A stretch of 22,852 nucleotides of DNA from assembly GCA_039189975.1 (NCBI GenBank), contig JBCCYI010000048.1:1-22852 (forward strand), given 5' to 3'. The stretch is from HLUCCA09 sp039189975. GTDB lineage: Bacteria > Pseudomonadota > Alphaproteobacteria > Rhodobacterales > Rhodobacteraceae. Under the pieces are notes generated by a model. That model searched no databases. It saw nothing but the letters and a program-made list of their open reading frames with translations, and was not told the DNA's origin. Numbering within the stretch: position 1 is the first letter of the stretch; each line of letters begins with the position of its first letter. This document shows positions 15,981-22,852 of the stretch, in pieces. The translations under genes and the position numbers were made by a program.

Positions 15981-16416
15981 GGTCCGCTTGCTGGGCCATC
16001 CCAACGACGGCGGCGCAGGCCGCTTCGATCTGCCCAAGCTGTGCTGACGGATCCTCCCCCGGCGACGCGCCGTCCAGGACGGATTGCGCATCCAGGGAGA
16101 CGATCAGAGCGTCGAGACCTTCCTCCCCGCCACGGCGGATGAGATACACCCGGTCACCGTCCACACGTGTGGCGCGCAGCGGGATCGGCGCTGGGCCGTC
16201 TGGCGCACTGACCGAAAGGGCGGCTTCGGACGCGTCGCAAAAACACTCCATCGCAAGGTCGAGCGCGGCGTCATGCACTTCCTGCCGTGCGGGGGTACCC
16301 ACCACGCGCAGGACCGTTCCCGTCGACAAGTCGCCGAAAACGACGGAGGCGCCAGGCGGGCATTGCGCGTAGAGCTCTTCGAGCCGGTGCGACAGGGAAA
16401 GAGACGGGGACGACAT
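15973..16416 (-). CDS. Uncharacterised small protein, possibly roadblock/LC7-like
   Basis: This 147-aa acidic soluble protein starts with RLEELYAQCPPGASVVFGDL and TGTVLRVVG, then a helix EVHDAALDLAMECF, strands LSVSAPDG (67-74) and DRVYLIRRG, and ALIVSLDAQSVLD. The helix-strand-strand-helix-strands order and the 'gavvfgDlstGtvL' start recall roadblock/LC7 domains such as MglB, which act on or with small GTPases. I cannot confirm this without a profile search. It shares a segment with the downstream 372-aa protein. The start ATG at 16416 has only a weak GGAT upstream. It lies 96 bases after the shorter dynamin-like gene and overlaps the next gene by 8 bases. Confidence 0.85.
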   Translation of the reverse strand: MSSPSLSLSHRLEELYAQCPPGASVVFGDLSTGTVLRVVGTPARQEVHDAALDLAMECFCDASEAALSVSAPDGPAPIPLRATRVDGDRVYLIRRGGEEGLDALIVSLDAQSVLDGASPGEDPSAQLGQIEAACAAVVGMAQQADHD

Positions 16417-16512
16417 GACACAAGTGATCCGTGCGCAAAGAGACCCCCTCAGTATCGCCCAGAAACCTTGCCAGTTTCCTACGATCGCTGGGACAAGATC
16501 CCCCCTTTGGGC

Positions 16513-17529
16513 TCAAAGCTCCGCCGGATCGAACGATGTGGTTCCTGCGGTCGCCTCTGCGTTGCGCAGGGGCCGCTGCGTCGGCGCCCCGGCCGGGCGG
16601 ATCCGGCGCGGACGGATCCGCGTGGGGTGCACCGCATCGACCGTGTTGTCCGCGTCCCGTGACACATCCGCGCCTCGCTGAGAGACAAGGCGCACGGGCT
16701 TTGCCGGACCTTCGGTCGCGGCCGCCTCCGGACCATCCGAGACGAGGCGGCTTGCGGCCGGAGCGGACCCGACCAGGATCGCCGAGAACGCGTCCATCAG
16801 ATCTGCGGCCCCGCTTGCCGCCCAGGCGGCGCTGTCCTGCCCCGCCGCAAGCGCTCCCGTCAGAGAAACCGGGTACACACCGGCAAAGAGGCCATCCGTC
16901 TCGCGGGCGACGCGGGTGATCAGGCGGCGGCGATCCCGCGCCTCCACGACCCGGTCGATCCGGGTCAGCAGCAAGAGCGACCGCGCCATCAACTCCGGGG
17001 ACATCTCTTCCCACACCGCCGCCTCGCTCTGGCGCCAGGCCTGCGTGGCATGGGTGCACCACAGGACGGCGTCGGCCAGGGGAAGCACCCGCTGCCAGAC
17101 GTCGGCATCCATGTTCGGATCCGAAATACCGGGAAAGTCGATGAGGTCGCAGGCTTCCAGGATCTCGGCCTGCCGAAAGACGCGCAGATAGCGGGTTTCG
17201 GCCACGTCGAGGGTGTGACCGCTCTGGCCGGGGTCGACCCAGGATTGCCGGTCGAGCGTCTCCGGGTCGATCGGGAACCGGACCCCCTCGACGGTTTCGC
17301 CATAGGCGGAACCTTCGCCATGGGACAGCCACACGGGCGGCAGCTGCGTGGCAGTGACCCGCGTGGGCAGTGCCTGATCCCCCATCAGCAAGTTCGTCAG
17401 CGTGCTCTTGCCTGCCGAGAATTCGCCCATGATTGCGACGCGGGGACGGCGAGTTTCTTCGGTCGCCTCTGCGTGCTCGGAAAGCTCCGACCGCGAGGAC
17501 CAACCGGGAAGGGGAGTGGCGAGGGACAC
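16513..17529 (-). CDS. Dynamin-like GTPase, short form
   Basis: This 338-aa protein has a dynamin-family GTPase domain: G1 GEFSAGKST (35-43), switch region ALPTRVTATQLPP with the G2 threonine (T59 or T61), G3 DFPG (131-134) and G4 TRID (189-192). All catalytic loops look intact. The G domain ends near 255 and is followed by a Pro/Arg/Ala-rich, probably disordered tail. The long helical stalk of a full dynamin is missing, so it would need partners to act on membranes. The start is a GTG at 17529 with an excellent GGAGG site 8 bases upstream. It lies 54 bases after the 47-aa ORF. Paired bacterial dynamins such as C. jejuni Cj0411/Cj0412 are known to work as hetero-oligomers; the longer neighbour is the obvious partner (inference). 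Confidence 0.9.
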   Translation of the reverse strand: MSLATPLPGWSSRSELSEHAEATEETRRPRVAIMGEFSAGKSTLTNLLMGDQALPTRVTATQLPPVWLSHGEGSAYGETVEGVRFPIDPETLDRQSWVDPGQSGHTLDVAETRYLRVFRQAEILEACDLIDFPGISDPNMDADVWQRVLPLADAVLWCTHATQAWRQSEAAVWEEMSPELMARSLLLLTRIDRVVEARDRRRLITRVARETDGLFAGVYPVSLTGALAAGQDSAAWAASGAADLMDAFSAILVGSAPAASRLVSDGPEAAATEGPAKPVRLVSQRGADVSRDADNTVDAVHPTRIRPRRIRPAGAPTQRPLRNAEATAGTTSFDPAEL

Positions 17530-17583
17530 GTGGATTACCTCCTTGGAACGCGGCGGGCGCAGGGCGGGAACATTGGCATAGGC

Positions 17584-17727
17584 TCAGGCCAAAGCGGCCG
17601 ATTTCAGAGCGGTCGTGAGCGACCGGCAGTCGTGCTGCCTTGGGTAGCCATGGTCAGGGCAGTAGCCCTGGGCAACCAATACATGGGCAACCGAGACGCG
17701 CGGGGGCGGCGTGAGGGCAGCGCTCAT
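17584..17727 (-). CDS. 47-aa Cys/His mini-protein between the two dynamin-like genes
   Basis: The ATG at 17727 overlaps the stop codon of the long dynamin-like gene (ATGA), a classic coupling arrangement, and the stop is at 17584. The product begins MSAALTPPPRVSVAHVL and contains GYCPDHGYPRQHDC with C23, H26, H32 and C34, spaced C-x2-H-x5-H-x-C, which could bind one zinc ion. No family is recognised. Placement and coupling support a real gene; its small size and the lack of comparison leave doubt. Confidence 0.55.
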   Translation of the reverse strand: MSAALTPPPRVSVAHVLVAQGYCPDHGYPRQHDCRSLTTALKSAALA

Positions 17728-19820
17728 GCCGCCAGCCGCTCCAGACGCGAGACGGTGTCGGCGAGGGCGTCGGGGTCGGGCCCGTGGCGCGCGATCTCCT
17801 CTGAGCCGAACCCGGCAATCAAGGCCCGCTGATCGGCGAAGAACTCCACAAGCGCGGCTCGCATCGGCGCTCCTGCGGGCGCGCAATGCGTGTCGATCAG
17901 CGCCTCGACAATGGGGCGCGTCTCGGCTTCGATCATCCGGTGAAAATCGGGGGCGAAGCTGGCGTAGCCCTTGCGACGGCTCCACCAGCGACGCCACCAG
18001 GTGCCCTTGAGGTCGAGCGCGATCGTCTGCCCCAGGAGCACCGGCGCAGGCAGGCGCGGCGCCTCGGGCCCGGCCAGCGAGAAACTGGCGGCGTCCCGGC
18101 CCAGGACCCGCGCGTAGAGCGCGCCGACCTCGGCCGCGGCGGTCTCGCCCGTTGCCTTGCCCGCAGCCCGCACCTGCCGGGCGAACACCTGGTAGCCCGA
18201 GCGCAAGAGCAGGCGCAGCCCGGCGGGGTCGTAGGTCCAGGGCGACAGCTCGCCATAGGTCTCCAGGTGCTGAACCAGCGCTGCGGTTGCGCGCTCCAGA
18301 AAGCTGCGATGCGCCCGCTCCAGCCGCTGTGCGGCGCCGTCGCGGGCGGTCTCAAAGGCAACATCGTAGCGCTCCAGCACATCGGCCTCGATCCGGTCGA
18401 GCTCGAGCTGAACGGCCACCGTGTCGATCCGCTCTGCCTGCTGGGCGGCCATGCGCATCGGGTCGGCCTCGGTCGCGGCGCGCAAACCGACGGCGAGGTT
18501 CATCGCCGCGCGCGCGATGCGGCGCAGCTTGTCCTCGCCCGGGCCTTCGACGATCCGGTCCCAAAGCGCGTGGTAGAGCGAAGGCACCCCCGACATCCAC
18601 CAGACCAGCTCCAGCGGTCCCAGCTCGCGCTCCATCTCCGGCAGCGCGTATTCGGCATGGGCGAGGAGCGTGTCGGCCTCCGCCTCGTCGAGTTGATCGA
18701 GCTGACCGGCGAGTGCGAGCGTCGCCCAGCGCGCGGAGCCAAAGACGATCTCCGCATCTTCGAGCCCGGCATGGGCCTTCAGCGTCTCCCGGATCGCGTT
18801 GCGGATCTCGGGAAGCTGCACCTCCGGCTCCGGCAGCTCGTCGATCCGGTTGACGAAAATTACGACCTCACGGGAGCGCACATTCGCGATGAGCCGCAGG
18901 AGCGCCATGTCGACGGTCGAAAGCGCTTGATGGGCGGAGAGCACCACCACGCAGAGCCGGCTGTCGCGCAGCGCGCCGATGGTGATCTGCTCGCGCATCA
19001 TGAAGGTGTCGTTGACCCCCGGCGTGTCGCGCAGACAGAGGCCCACGGGCCACGTCGGACGTGGCACCCAAAGCTCGGCGGATTTGGTGATGTCGGCAAA
19101 GCGACCCTGGCTCTCGGGCGCGCCCTCTTCGAAGAAGTCGTCGCCAAGGCACACGTAGCGCTCGATCAGCTCCTTGTCATAGCCGCCATAATCATGGCTC
19201 GTGCCGAGCAGCAGCTCGAACTTGCGGCCCAACCGGCGGCGCGTCTTTTCGCGCATCTCGTCGATCTGCTGGCGGACCTTTTCGGCCTCGTCGTCGGCGC
19301 CCGCGCGCCCGGCGAGTTCGCCCACACGGCCGCCCTTGCGGGTCAGCCGGTCCCAATCCTCTTCGTCGAAGAAGGTGAAGCGCGCGCCGTGGGGGGCTGT
19401 TTCGGGGCGTGGCGTCAGATGGAGCGACGTGACGACAGAGGTCCAGGGATTGACGTCGGCCGGCAGAAGGCCGGGCGCGCCGAGCATCGCGTTGACGAGC
19501 GATGTCTTGCCCGCCTTGACCTGACCAATCATCGTTACGCTCGGCTCGAACTCCATGAGCCGCTCGCGGTGGCGGCTGGCGGCACGGGCCGTTTCAGGGT
19601 CCCCGTCGCGGCACAGCCCGTCCAGCAGCGCCGACACTTCGTCGCGACGGGCCACAAAGCTCGACACCCGCTCCAGGCACAGCCCAATGAGCGCTTCGGG
19701 ATCCGCGGGCAGATCCGCCCCATCCCAGGCCGGCGCTGCCTCCGGGGGCACCTCGGGCACGATGGCCTGCACCGGCGCGACCGGTTCTCTTCTTTCGGTT
19801 TCGTCGCCCTCGTTTGTCAT
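17724..19820 (-). CDS. Dynamin-like GTPase, long form
   Basis: This 698-aa dynamin-family GTPase is a mechano-chemical protein that would bind and remodel membranes. G motifs are G1 GQVKAGKTSL (99-108), G2 at T127 in NPWTSVVT, G3 DTPG (265-268) and G4 NRID (324-327). An inserted charged helix lies at 176-200. A long helical region from about 430 to 570 resembles the stalk. GTWWRRWWSRRKG (606-618) is a Trp/Arg-rich loop that may insert in membranes, as paddle segments of bacterial dynamins do; this is inference. No transmembrane segment is evident. The ATG at 19820 follows GGTGGAG; an upstream in-frame start adds 17 residues without better support. It lies about 200 bases after the pseudo-GTPase gene, the largest internal gap of the cluster, so a promoter there is possible. 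Confidence 0.92.
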   Translation of the reverse strand: MTNEGDETERREPVAPVQAIVPEVPPEAAPAWDGADLPADPEALIGLCLERVSSFVARRDEVSALLDGLCRDGDPETARAASRHRERLMEFEPSVTMIGQVKAGKTSLVNAMLGAPGLLPADVNPWTSVVTSLHLTPRPETAPHGARFTFFDEEDWDRLTRKGGRVGELAGRAGADDEAEKVRQQIDEMREKTRRRLGRKFELLLGTSHDYGGYDKELIERYVCLGDDFFEEGAPESQGRFADITKSAELWVPRPTWPVGLCLRDTPGVNDTFMMREQITIGALRDSRLCVVVLSAHQALSTVDMALLRLIANVRSREVVIFVNRIDELPEPEVQLPEIRNAIRETLKAHAGLEDAEIVFGSARWATLALAGQLDQLDEAEADTLLAHAEYALPEMERELGPLELVWWMSGVPSLYHALWDRIVEGPGEDKLRRIARAAMNLAVGLRAATEADPMRMAAQQAERIDTVAVQLELDRIEADVLERYDVAFETARDGAAQRLERAHRSFLERATAALVQHLETYGELSPWTYDPAGLRLLLRSGYQVFARQVRAAGKATGETAAAEVGALYARVLGRDAASFSLAGPEAPRLPAPVLLGQTIALDLKGTWWRRWWSRRKGYASFAPDFHRMIEAETRPIVEALIDTHCAPAGAPMRAALVEFFADQRALIAGFGSEEIARHGPDPDALADTVSRLERLAA

Positions 19821-20021
19821 CGCTCCACCCCTTCTGCCAGACGTCGAGTGTCGGCACGTCCAGGGCCGCAAAGCAGACGGGATTGTGGCGCGCGCACGAC
19901 GAATAGCGACAAGTCTAAGCGCTCGGCCGCAACGGCTGGACGCAACGGCCTGGGCGCCCGTGTCAAGCGCGCGCCCCTGCCCGCGCGGTCAGAGGCTGAG
20001 GCGGCGCGCTGGCGGCCAAGG

Positions 20022-21185
20022 CTACGCACAGAGACGCTCCTCGCAGGCGTGCCGGGCCTGGAGCATCAACGCAAGGGAATCGACAAGTGCCGAGGCGCTG
20101 CCCTCCAGCTGGATCAGCAGCATCAGATCCGCCGCTTCCGCAAGTGTCTCCGCCAGGTCTGGATCCAGCGTCCCACTCTGCCCCGCTGCGGTTGCGGCCG
20201 CGGCACTCAGTGCGTCCGAACACATGTCCAGCAGGGCATCGACCGGAACTGGCCCCGCGTCGCCCAGCGCTGCCTCGAGTCCTTGCCCCTGCTCAATCAG
20301 CGCACCGACAATCGCGCGGACCCTGTCTGCCTCGGCGGTGTCGGCCGTTGTGTCTAAACCGGATGGGGACGGAAGGGGGACGACCTCGGCAACGGGCTCG
20401 GGTGCGACGCCATCATCCCCCACCTCGGGGGTGGACCGGGCGCCCGCCCCTTGCCGCGGCAGGTACTGCTCCAGCAGCATGACAGCGCAGTCTATGTCTT
20501 CGCGGCGGCCGCGCGAGATGTGCGCCAGAAGGGCGTCCCGCAGATCACGCAGCGACACGTCCTGCACCCCATCGGGCACGGCGTGGCAGGCAACGAACTC
20601 GGCGCGCTCGATCGCCGCTCCGCTGCGCACGGCAAGGAACGCATGATCCTGCAGGGCTTCGGGCAGGTGCGTGTAAAGGGTGCTGTCCGCAGCCGCATCC
20701 TCGGCGCACCAGAGCACCATATCGGCCTCCCGTGTCGCCCAGCGCATCGCCGCAGCGATCTCCTTTGGCGCGCCCTCGAGCGTCACGACGCGCAGGGACA
20801 CGTTTTCCAGCACCGGCAGCGGGACCCAACGGCGCAGGAGCGCGATGCCATAGGGGTTGAGCGTGGCAAACTCGTCCTGATGGGTCTCCTGTGTTTCCCC
20901 ATCCGAGAGCACGACATGCCAGGTGTCGCTCGGCCCATAGGCAACGGTCGCCGGCGGCATCCCGGCGATCTCCGGCAGGACGCGCCCCCCGGCTCCCCCG
21001 ACCAGCGCATTCGCGAGCGCAACGGGATTGGCCTCCGCACGGCCAACGATGCACAAATGGATTGGCTCCGCCAGGCGCAATTGCGCCTGCGCCCCAAGCG
21101 ACCGAACGCTCTGGGGGATCTGGTCCGAACGCAAAAGCGTTGCCAATTGATCGACGGCGCGGGCGGCTCGTGCGTCAGTCCTCAT
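20022..21185 (-). CDS. Degenerate dynamin-like protein (pseudo-GTPase)
   Basis: This 387-aa soluble protein aligns by eye with the short dynamin-like GTPase of the same cluster but lacks nucleotide-binding residues. IHLCIVGRAEANPVALANALVGG (42-64) takes the place of VAIMGEFSAGKSTLTNLLMG, with no GK(S/T). VVTLEGAP (133-140) replaces LIDFPG, and AVRSGA (185-190) replaces the TRID loop. In contrast ADMVLWC (154-160) is kept almost identically (ADAVLWC in the paralogue). An acidic linker from about 245 to 285 leads to a helical C-terminal part. I infer an inactive scaffold or regulator of the active GTPases. The start is ATG 21185 or GTG 21194; neither has a clear ribosome site. The whole chain is intact, so it is not a decayed gene. 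Confidence 0.85.
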   Translation of the reverse strand: MRTDARAARAVDQLATLLRSDQIPQSVRSLGAQAQLRLAEPIHLCIVGRAEANPVALANALVGGAGGRVLPEIAGMPPATVAYGPSDTWHVVLSDGETQETHQDEFATLNPYGIALLRRWVPLPVLENVSLRVVTLEGAPKEIAAAMRWATREADMVLWCAEDAAADSTLYTHLPEALQDHAFLAVRSGAAIERAEFVACHAVPDGVQDVSLRDLRDALLAHISRGRREDIDCAVMLLEQYLPRQGAGARSTPEVGDDGVAPEPVAEVVPLPSPSGLDTTADTAEADRVRAIVGALIEQGQGLEAALGDAGPVPVDALLDMCSDALSAAAATAAGQSGTLDPDLAETLAEAADLMLLIQLEGSASALVDSLALMLQARHACEERLCA

Positions 21186-21225
21186 GGGGACCACACTGGC
21201 GCTGGGCCCCGGTGCTTACGCCCGA

Positions 21226-21447
21226 TCACGTCGAGCCCGCGTCGGGGGAGGTATTCGCCGGCGCACGGGACCTCTCGCGCGCCGTTGCGGCCAGGTGGCA
21301 CCGGAGCGCGATGCCGGCGCGCGCAAGGCTCTCCTCGCCCCCTTGCGCAGCACCCCCCGCGGCGTCGCGCGCGGCATCCATTGGCCGGCGCCAGCAGTAC
21401 TGCGCCAATGATCGGTGCGCGGGAGGTGCGGGGGCAAACCCAGGCAT
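21226..21447 (-). CDS. Possible 73-aa protein between phosphatase and pseudo-GTPase
   Basis: The 248 bases between the PP2C stop and the pseudo-GTPase start hold an ORF whose ATG lies 2 bases after the PP2C stop codon (TAG CA ATG). The 73-aa product is Ala/Arg-rich with a balanced charge (for example MDAARDAAGGAAQ) and matches nothing I know. A competing 91-aa frame (21457 to 21182) overlaps both neighbours and ends in an ATGA overlap with the pseudo-GTPase, but its Arg/Cys-rich composition looks like a shadow frame. At most one is real. Confidence 0.35.
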   Translation of the reverse strand: MPGFAPAPPAHRSLAQYCWRRPMDAARDAAGGAAQGGEESLARAGIALRCHLAATARERSRAPANTSPDAGST

Positions 21448-21449
21448 TG

Positions 21450-22421
21450 CTACGCATCGCCCGAGCGCTCCGTCATCCGCGTCAGCTCAAGGTCTCGCCC
21501 GGGCAGCCCAACACGGGGCGCGACGCTCGCCGCCACCGAGGCCGCACGCCCCTGGAACCGCGACCAGAGTCGCTCCAGAAGGGGGGGCGGCGGCGCTGCT
21601 GCCGCCTCGACACTCGTCTCCCCGACCCGCAAAAGCGCGAGGGACGTGTTGTCCTGATCCTCTGCGCCCACCCCCACCACGGCCCGCAGCAGGCGCTCGA
21701 CACATTCGCCTGGTGAGGTTCCGCCAGCGAGAGCGCGGGTGCGTGAGGCATCGAGGGCGGTGGCGATGTCGTGTGCCTTGAGCGAGAGGATCCCGTCGGA
21801 CGCAACCAGAACGCTGTCGCCCGGCTCAAGGCGGCGCGGCGTTTCAGGACAGTCGATCTTCTCGATGGCCACCGTGCCGAGCGCCGAGGTCAGGCAGTTC
21901 CGCCCTGGATGCACCGCTGCTTCCTCCGGATCCATCTCCCCGGCTTCCACCAGAAGATCGAGATGCGGCGCGAGCGAATGGGTGGCGTTGATCTTGGCGA
22001 GCTTACCGTCGCGGTGCAGATAGAGGGGGCTGTCCCCGACCGAGAGCCAGTACAGCGCCCGGTCCTGCACCACGGCCATCACCAGGGTCGTGCCCATGCC
22101 CTGCAGCTCGGGGTCAACCTCCGACTGCGCGAGCACCGCATGGTTGGCGGCTTCGGCGGCGGTGCGCAAGGTCGCCGGGATGTTTTCCGGCAGCCGCCCC
22201 TGCGCATCGCGCCTGGCCGCGATCTCCTGCAGTGCCGTGGTCACGGCGACGCGGCTTGCAAGAGCCCCGCCAGCATGCCCGCCCAGACCATCAGCGAGCA
22301 GGAGTACACCCGCACCGCCGCCCTGGGGCACATCGCAAAGGACACTGTCCTCCTGCTCCTCGCGGGCGCCCAGGCTGAGGCCCGTGGCAACGTCATATCT
22401 CAGATCAGGAAGCTGAAGCAT
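21450..22421 (-). CDS. PP2C-family serine/threonine protein phosphatase
   Basis: This 323-aa metal-dependent (PPM/PP2C) phosphatase removes phosphate from Ser/Thr. Motifs in order: GAREEQEDS (18-26), the metal-binding ADGLGGHAGG (43-52) with D44, GMGTTLVMAVV, YWLSVGDSPLYL, NCLTSALG, VLVASDGI and DQDNTSLALL with the last metal aspartate. All catalytic residues appear intact; there is no membrane segment. A Pro-rich linker and a basic tail follow the domain. The ATG at 22421 has AAGGAG 9 bases upstream and overlaps the end of the preceding small gene by 17 bases. With the FHA protein upstream it points to a Ser/Thr phosphorylation circuit; the cognate kinase is not in the window. Confidence 0.93.
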   Translation of the reverse strand: MLQLPDLRYDVATGLSLGAREEQEDSVLCDVPQGGGAGVLLLADGLGGHAGGALASRVAVTTALQEIAARRDAQGRLPENIPATLRTAAEAANHAVLAQSEVDPELQGMGTTLVMAVVQDRALYWLSVGDSPLYLHRDGKLAKINATHSLAPHLDLLVEAGEMDPEEAAVHPGRNCLTSALGTVAIEKIDCPETPRRLEPGDSVLVASDGILSLKAHDIATALDASRTRALAGGTSPGECVERLLRAVVGVGAEDQDNTSLALLRVGETSVEAAAAPPPPLLERLWSRFQGRAASVAASVAPRVGLPGRDLELTRMTERSGDA

Positions 22422-22686
22422 CGCCCCGGTCTCCTTGCTCTTGCGCACCCTGCTCCGCACGGGCGAAGGTCACGCGATCCTGGCTTTGCGGACCAGCCAC
22501 GCCGCTCGCCGCGCGTCCACCTCCGAGGCGCCCGCCGGGCGGCGTGTGTTGGCGCGACATGGTGCGGCTCTGCGCTGGCGGGCCAGACGCCGGTGGTGGT
22601 GCCGCGGCGAAAGCATCGTCGACGGGCGTGTCACCCGGACGGGTATCCACGCGCATCGTGTTGCGCCGCTGCGATTGTTCAAACAC
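22405..22686 (-). CDS. 93-aa disordered protein between FHA and PP2C genes
   Basis: GTG start at 22686, stop at 22405, overlapping the PP2C start by 17 bases. Third codon positions are strongly G/C as in real genes of this genome. The product is rich in Gly, Ala, Pro, Arg and Gln with no fold visible (residues 25-65 especially), so it is probably disordered. The N-terminal part contains TRPGDTPVDD, in which T20-P-V-D23 fits the T-x-x-D pattern that FHA domains bind when the threonine is phosphorylated. A role as phospho-switch or adaptor is inference. An 85-aa frame starting at 22727 is the rejected alternative. Confidence 0.6.
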   Translation of the reverse strand: MFEQSQRRNTMRVDTRPGDTPVDDAFAAAPPPASGPPAQSRTMSRQHTPPGGRLGGGRAASGVAGPQSQDRVTFARAEQGAQEQGDRGDASAS

Positions 22687-22728
22687 AGGCGCCTCTGCCG
22701 ATGCGGTAAGCCCCCAGGAGAAGCCATC

Positions 22729-22852
22729 CTAGCACAGCGCGGCGAAGCGCAGGGACGTCTCGCCGATGCGGATGATATCCCCGTCGCTCAAGTCTTCCGT
22801 CGAGAGGACCGGCCGCCCATTCAAGCGCACAAGGTTCGACTTGCCGCCGTGG
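22729..22852 (-). CDS. FHA-domain protein (C-terminal end only)
   Basis: Only the last 40 residues lie in the window; the rest is beyond the right edge. They read HGGKSNLVRLNGRPV, then LSDGDIIRIGETSLRF, ending AALC before the TAG at 22731-22729. The LNG turn followed by L-x-DGD-x-I-x-IG and a final hydrophobic strand is the C-terminal half of an FHA domain, which binds phosphothreonine peptides. It is the most upstream visible gene of the cluster. The missing part may carry further domains. Confidence 0.8.
   Translation of the reverse strand, partial: HGGKSNLVRLNGRPVLSTEDLSDGDIIRIGETSLRFAALC

Noticed and set aside
16271..17503. 410-aa minus-strand ORF overlapping the short dynamin-like gene in another frame
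   Set aside because: Extremely Arg/Gly-rich with no motifs; the alternative frame has all GTPase motifs and an excellent ribosome site.
17886..20357. 823-aa plus-strand ORF opposite the dynamin-like genes
   Set aside because: Antisense shadow of the long dynamin-like gene, with no protein motif.
1..22852. CRISPR arrays, insertion sequences, prophage or integrase attachment sites
   Set aside because: No repeat-spacer pattern, transposase, integrase or terminal inverted repeats were seen; the tRNA-Gly gene is not followed by an integrase or a partial tRNA copy.

Overview
The window is about 23 kb of GC-rich bacterial chromosome, most likely from an alphaproteobacterium of the Rhodobacteraceae (Roseobacter/Rhodobacter group). 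This rests on a structured, terminator-bearing leader RNA upstream of mraZ placed like UpsM of Rhodobacter, a twin-hairpin CCUCCUCCC ('cuckoo'/CcsR-type) small RNA, and the general gene content. Species cannot be assigned from sequence alone.

Left part (1-4.3 kb): the start of the dcw (division and cell wall) cluster, mraZ-rsmH, runs off the left edge on the minus strand. It is preceded by a long leader with a perfect 13-bp terminator hairpin and by two arrays of MraZ-type TGGGN boxes, one overlapping a promoter candidate and one just behind mrp. mrp (Fe-S carrier) follows. A plus-strand cuckoo-type small RNA and a single-domain response regulator lie next.

Middle part (4.3-14.5 kb): housekeeping and metabolism. 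It holds uvrD/pcrA helicase (minus), an FMN-dependent alpha-hydroxy-acid dehydrogenase and a full-length pyruvate carboxylase (plus), tRNA-Gly(GCC), an aldo/keto reductase and a MOFRL-family glycerate 2-kinase (both minus).

Right part (14.9-22.85 kb): a compact, all-minus-strand gene cluster with several overlapping start/stop codons. In transcription order it encodes an FHA-domain protein (cut by the right edge), a short disordered protein, a PP2C phosphatase, a small uncertain ORF, a P-loop-less pseudo-GTPase, a 698-aa dynamin-like GTPase, a 47-aa Cys/His mini-protein, a shorter dynamin-like GTPase, and two related uncharacterised proteins that may be roadblock-like. FHA plus PP2C implies Ser/Thr phosphorylation control, so a kinase gene is expected beyond the right edge. 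No gene here matches a named system that I recognise, and this is the best candidate for an undescribed system: a phospho-regulated set of dynamin-type GTPases with an inactive partner and accessory proteins.
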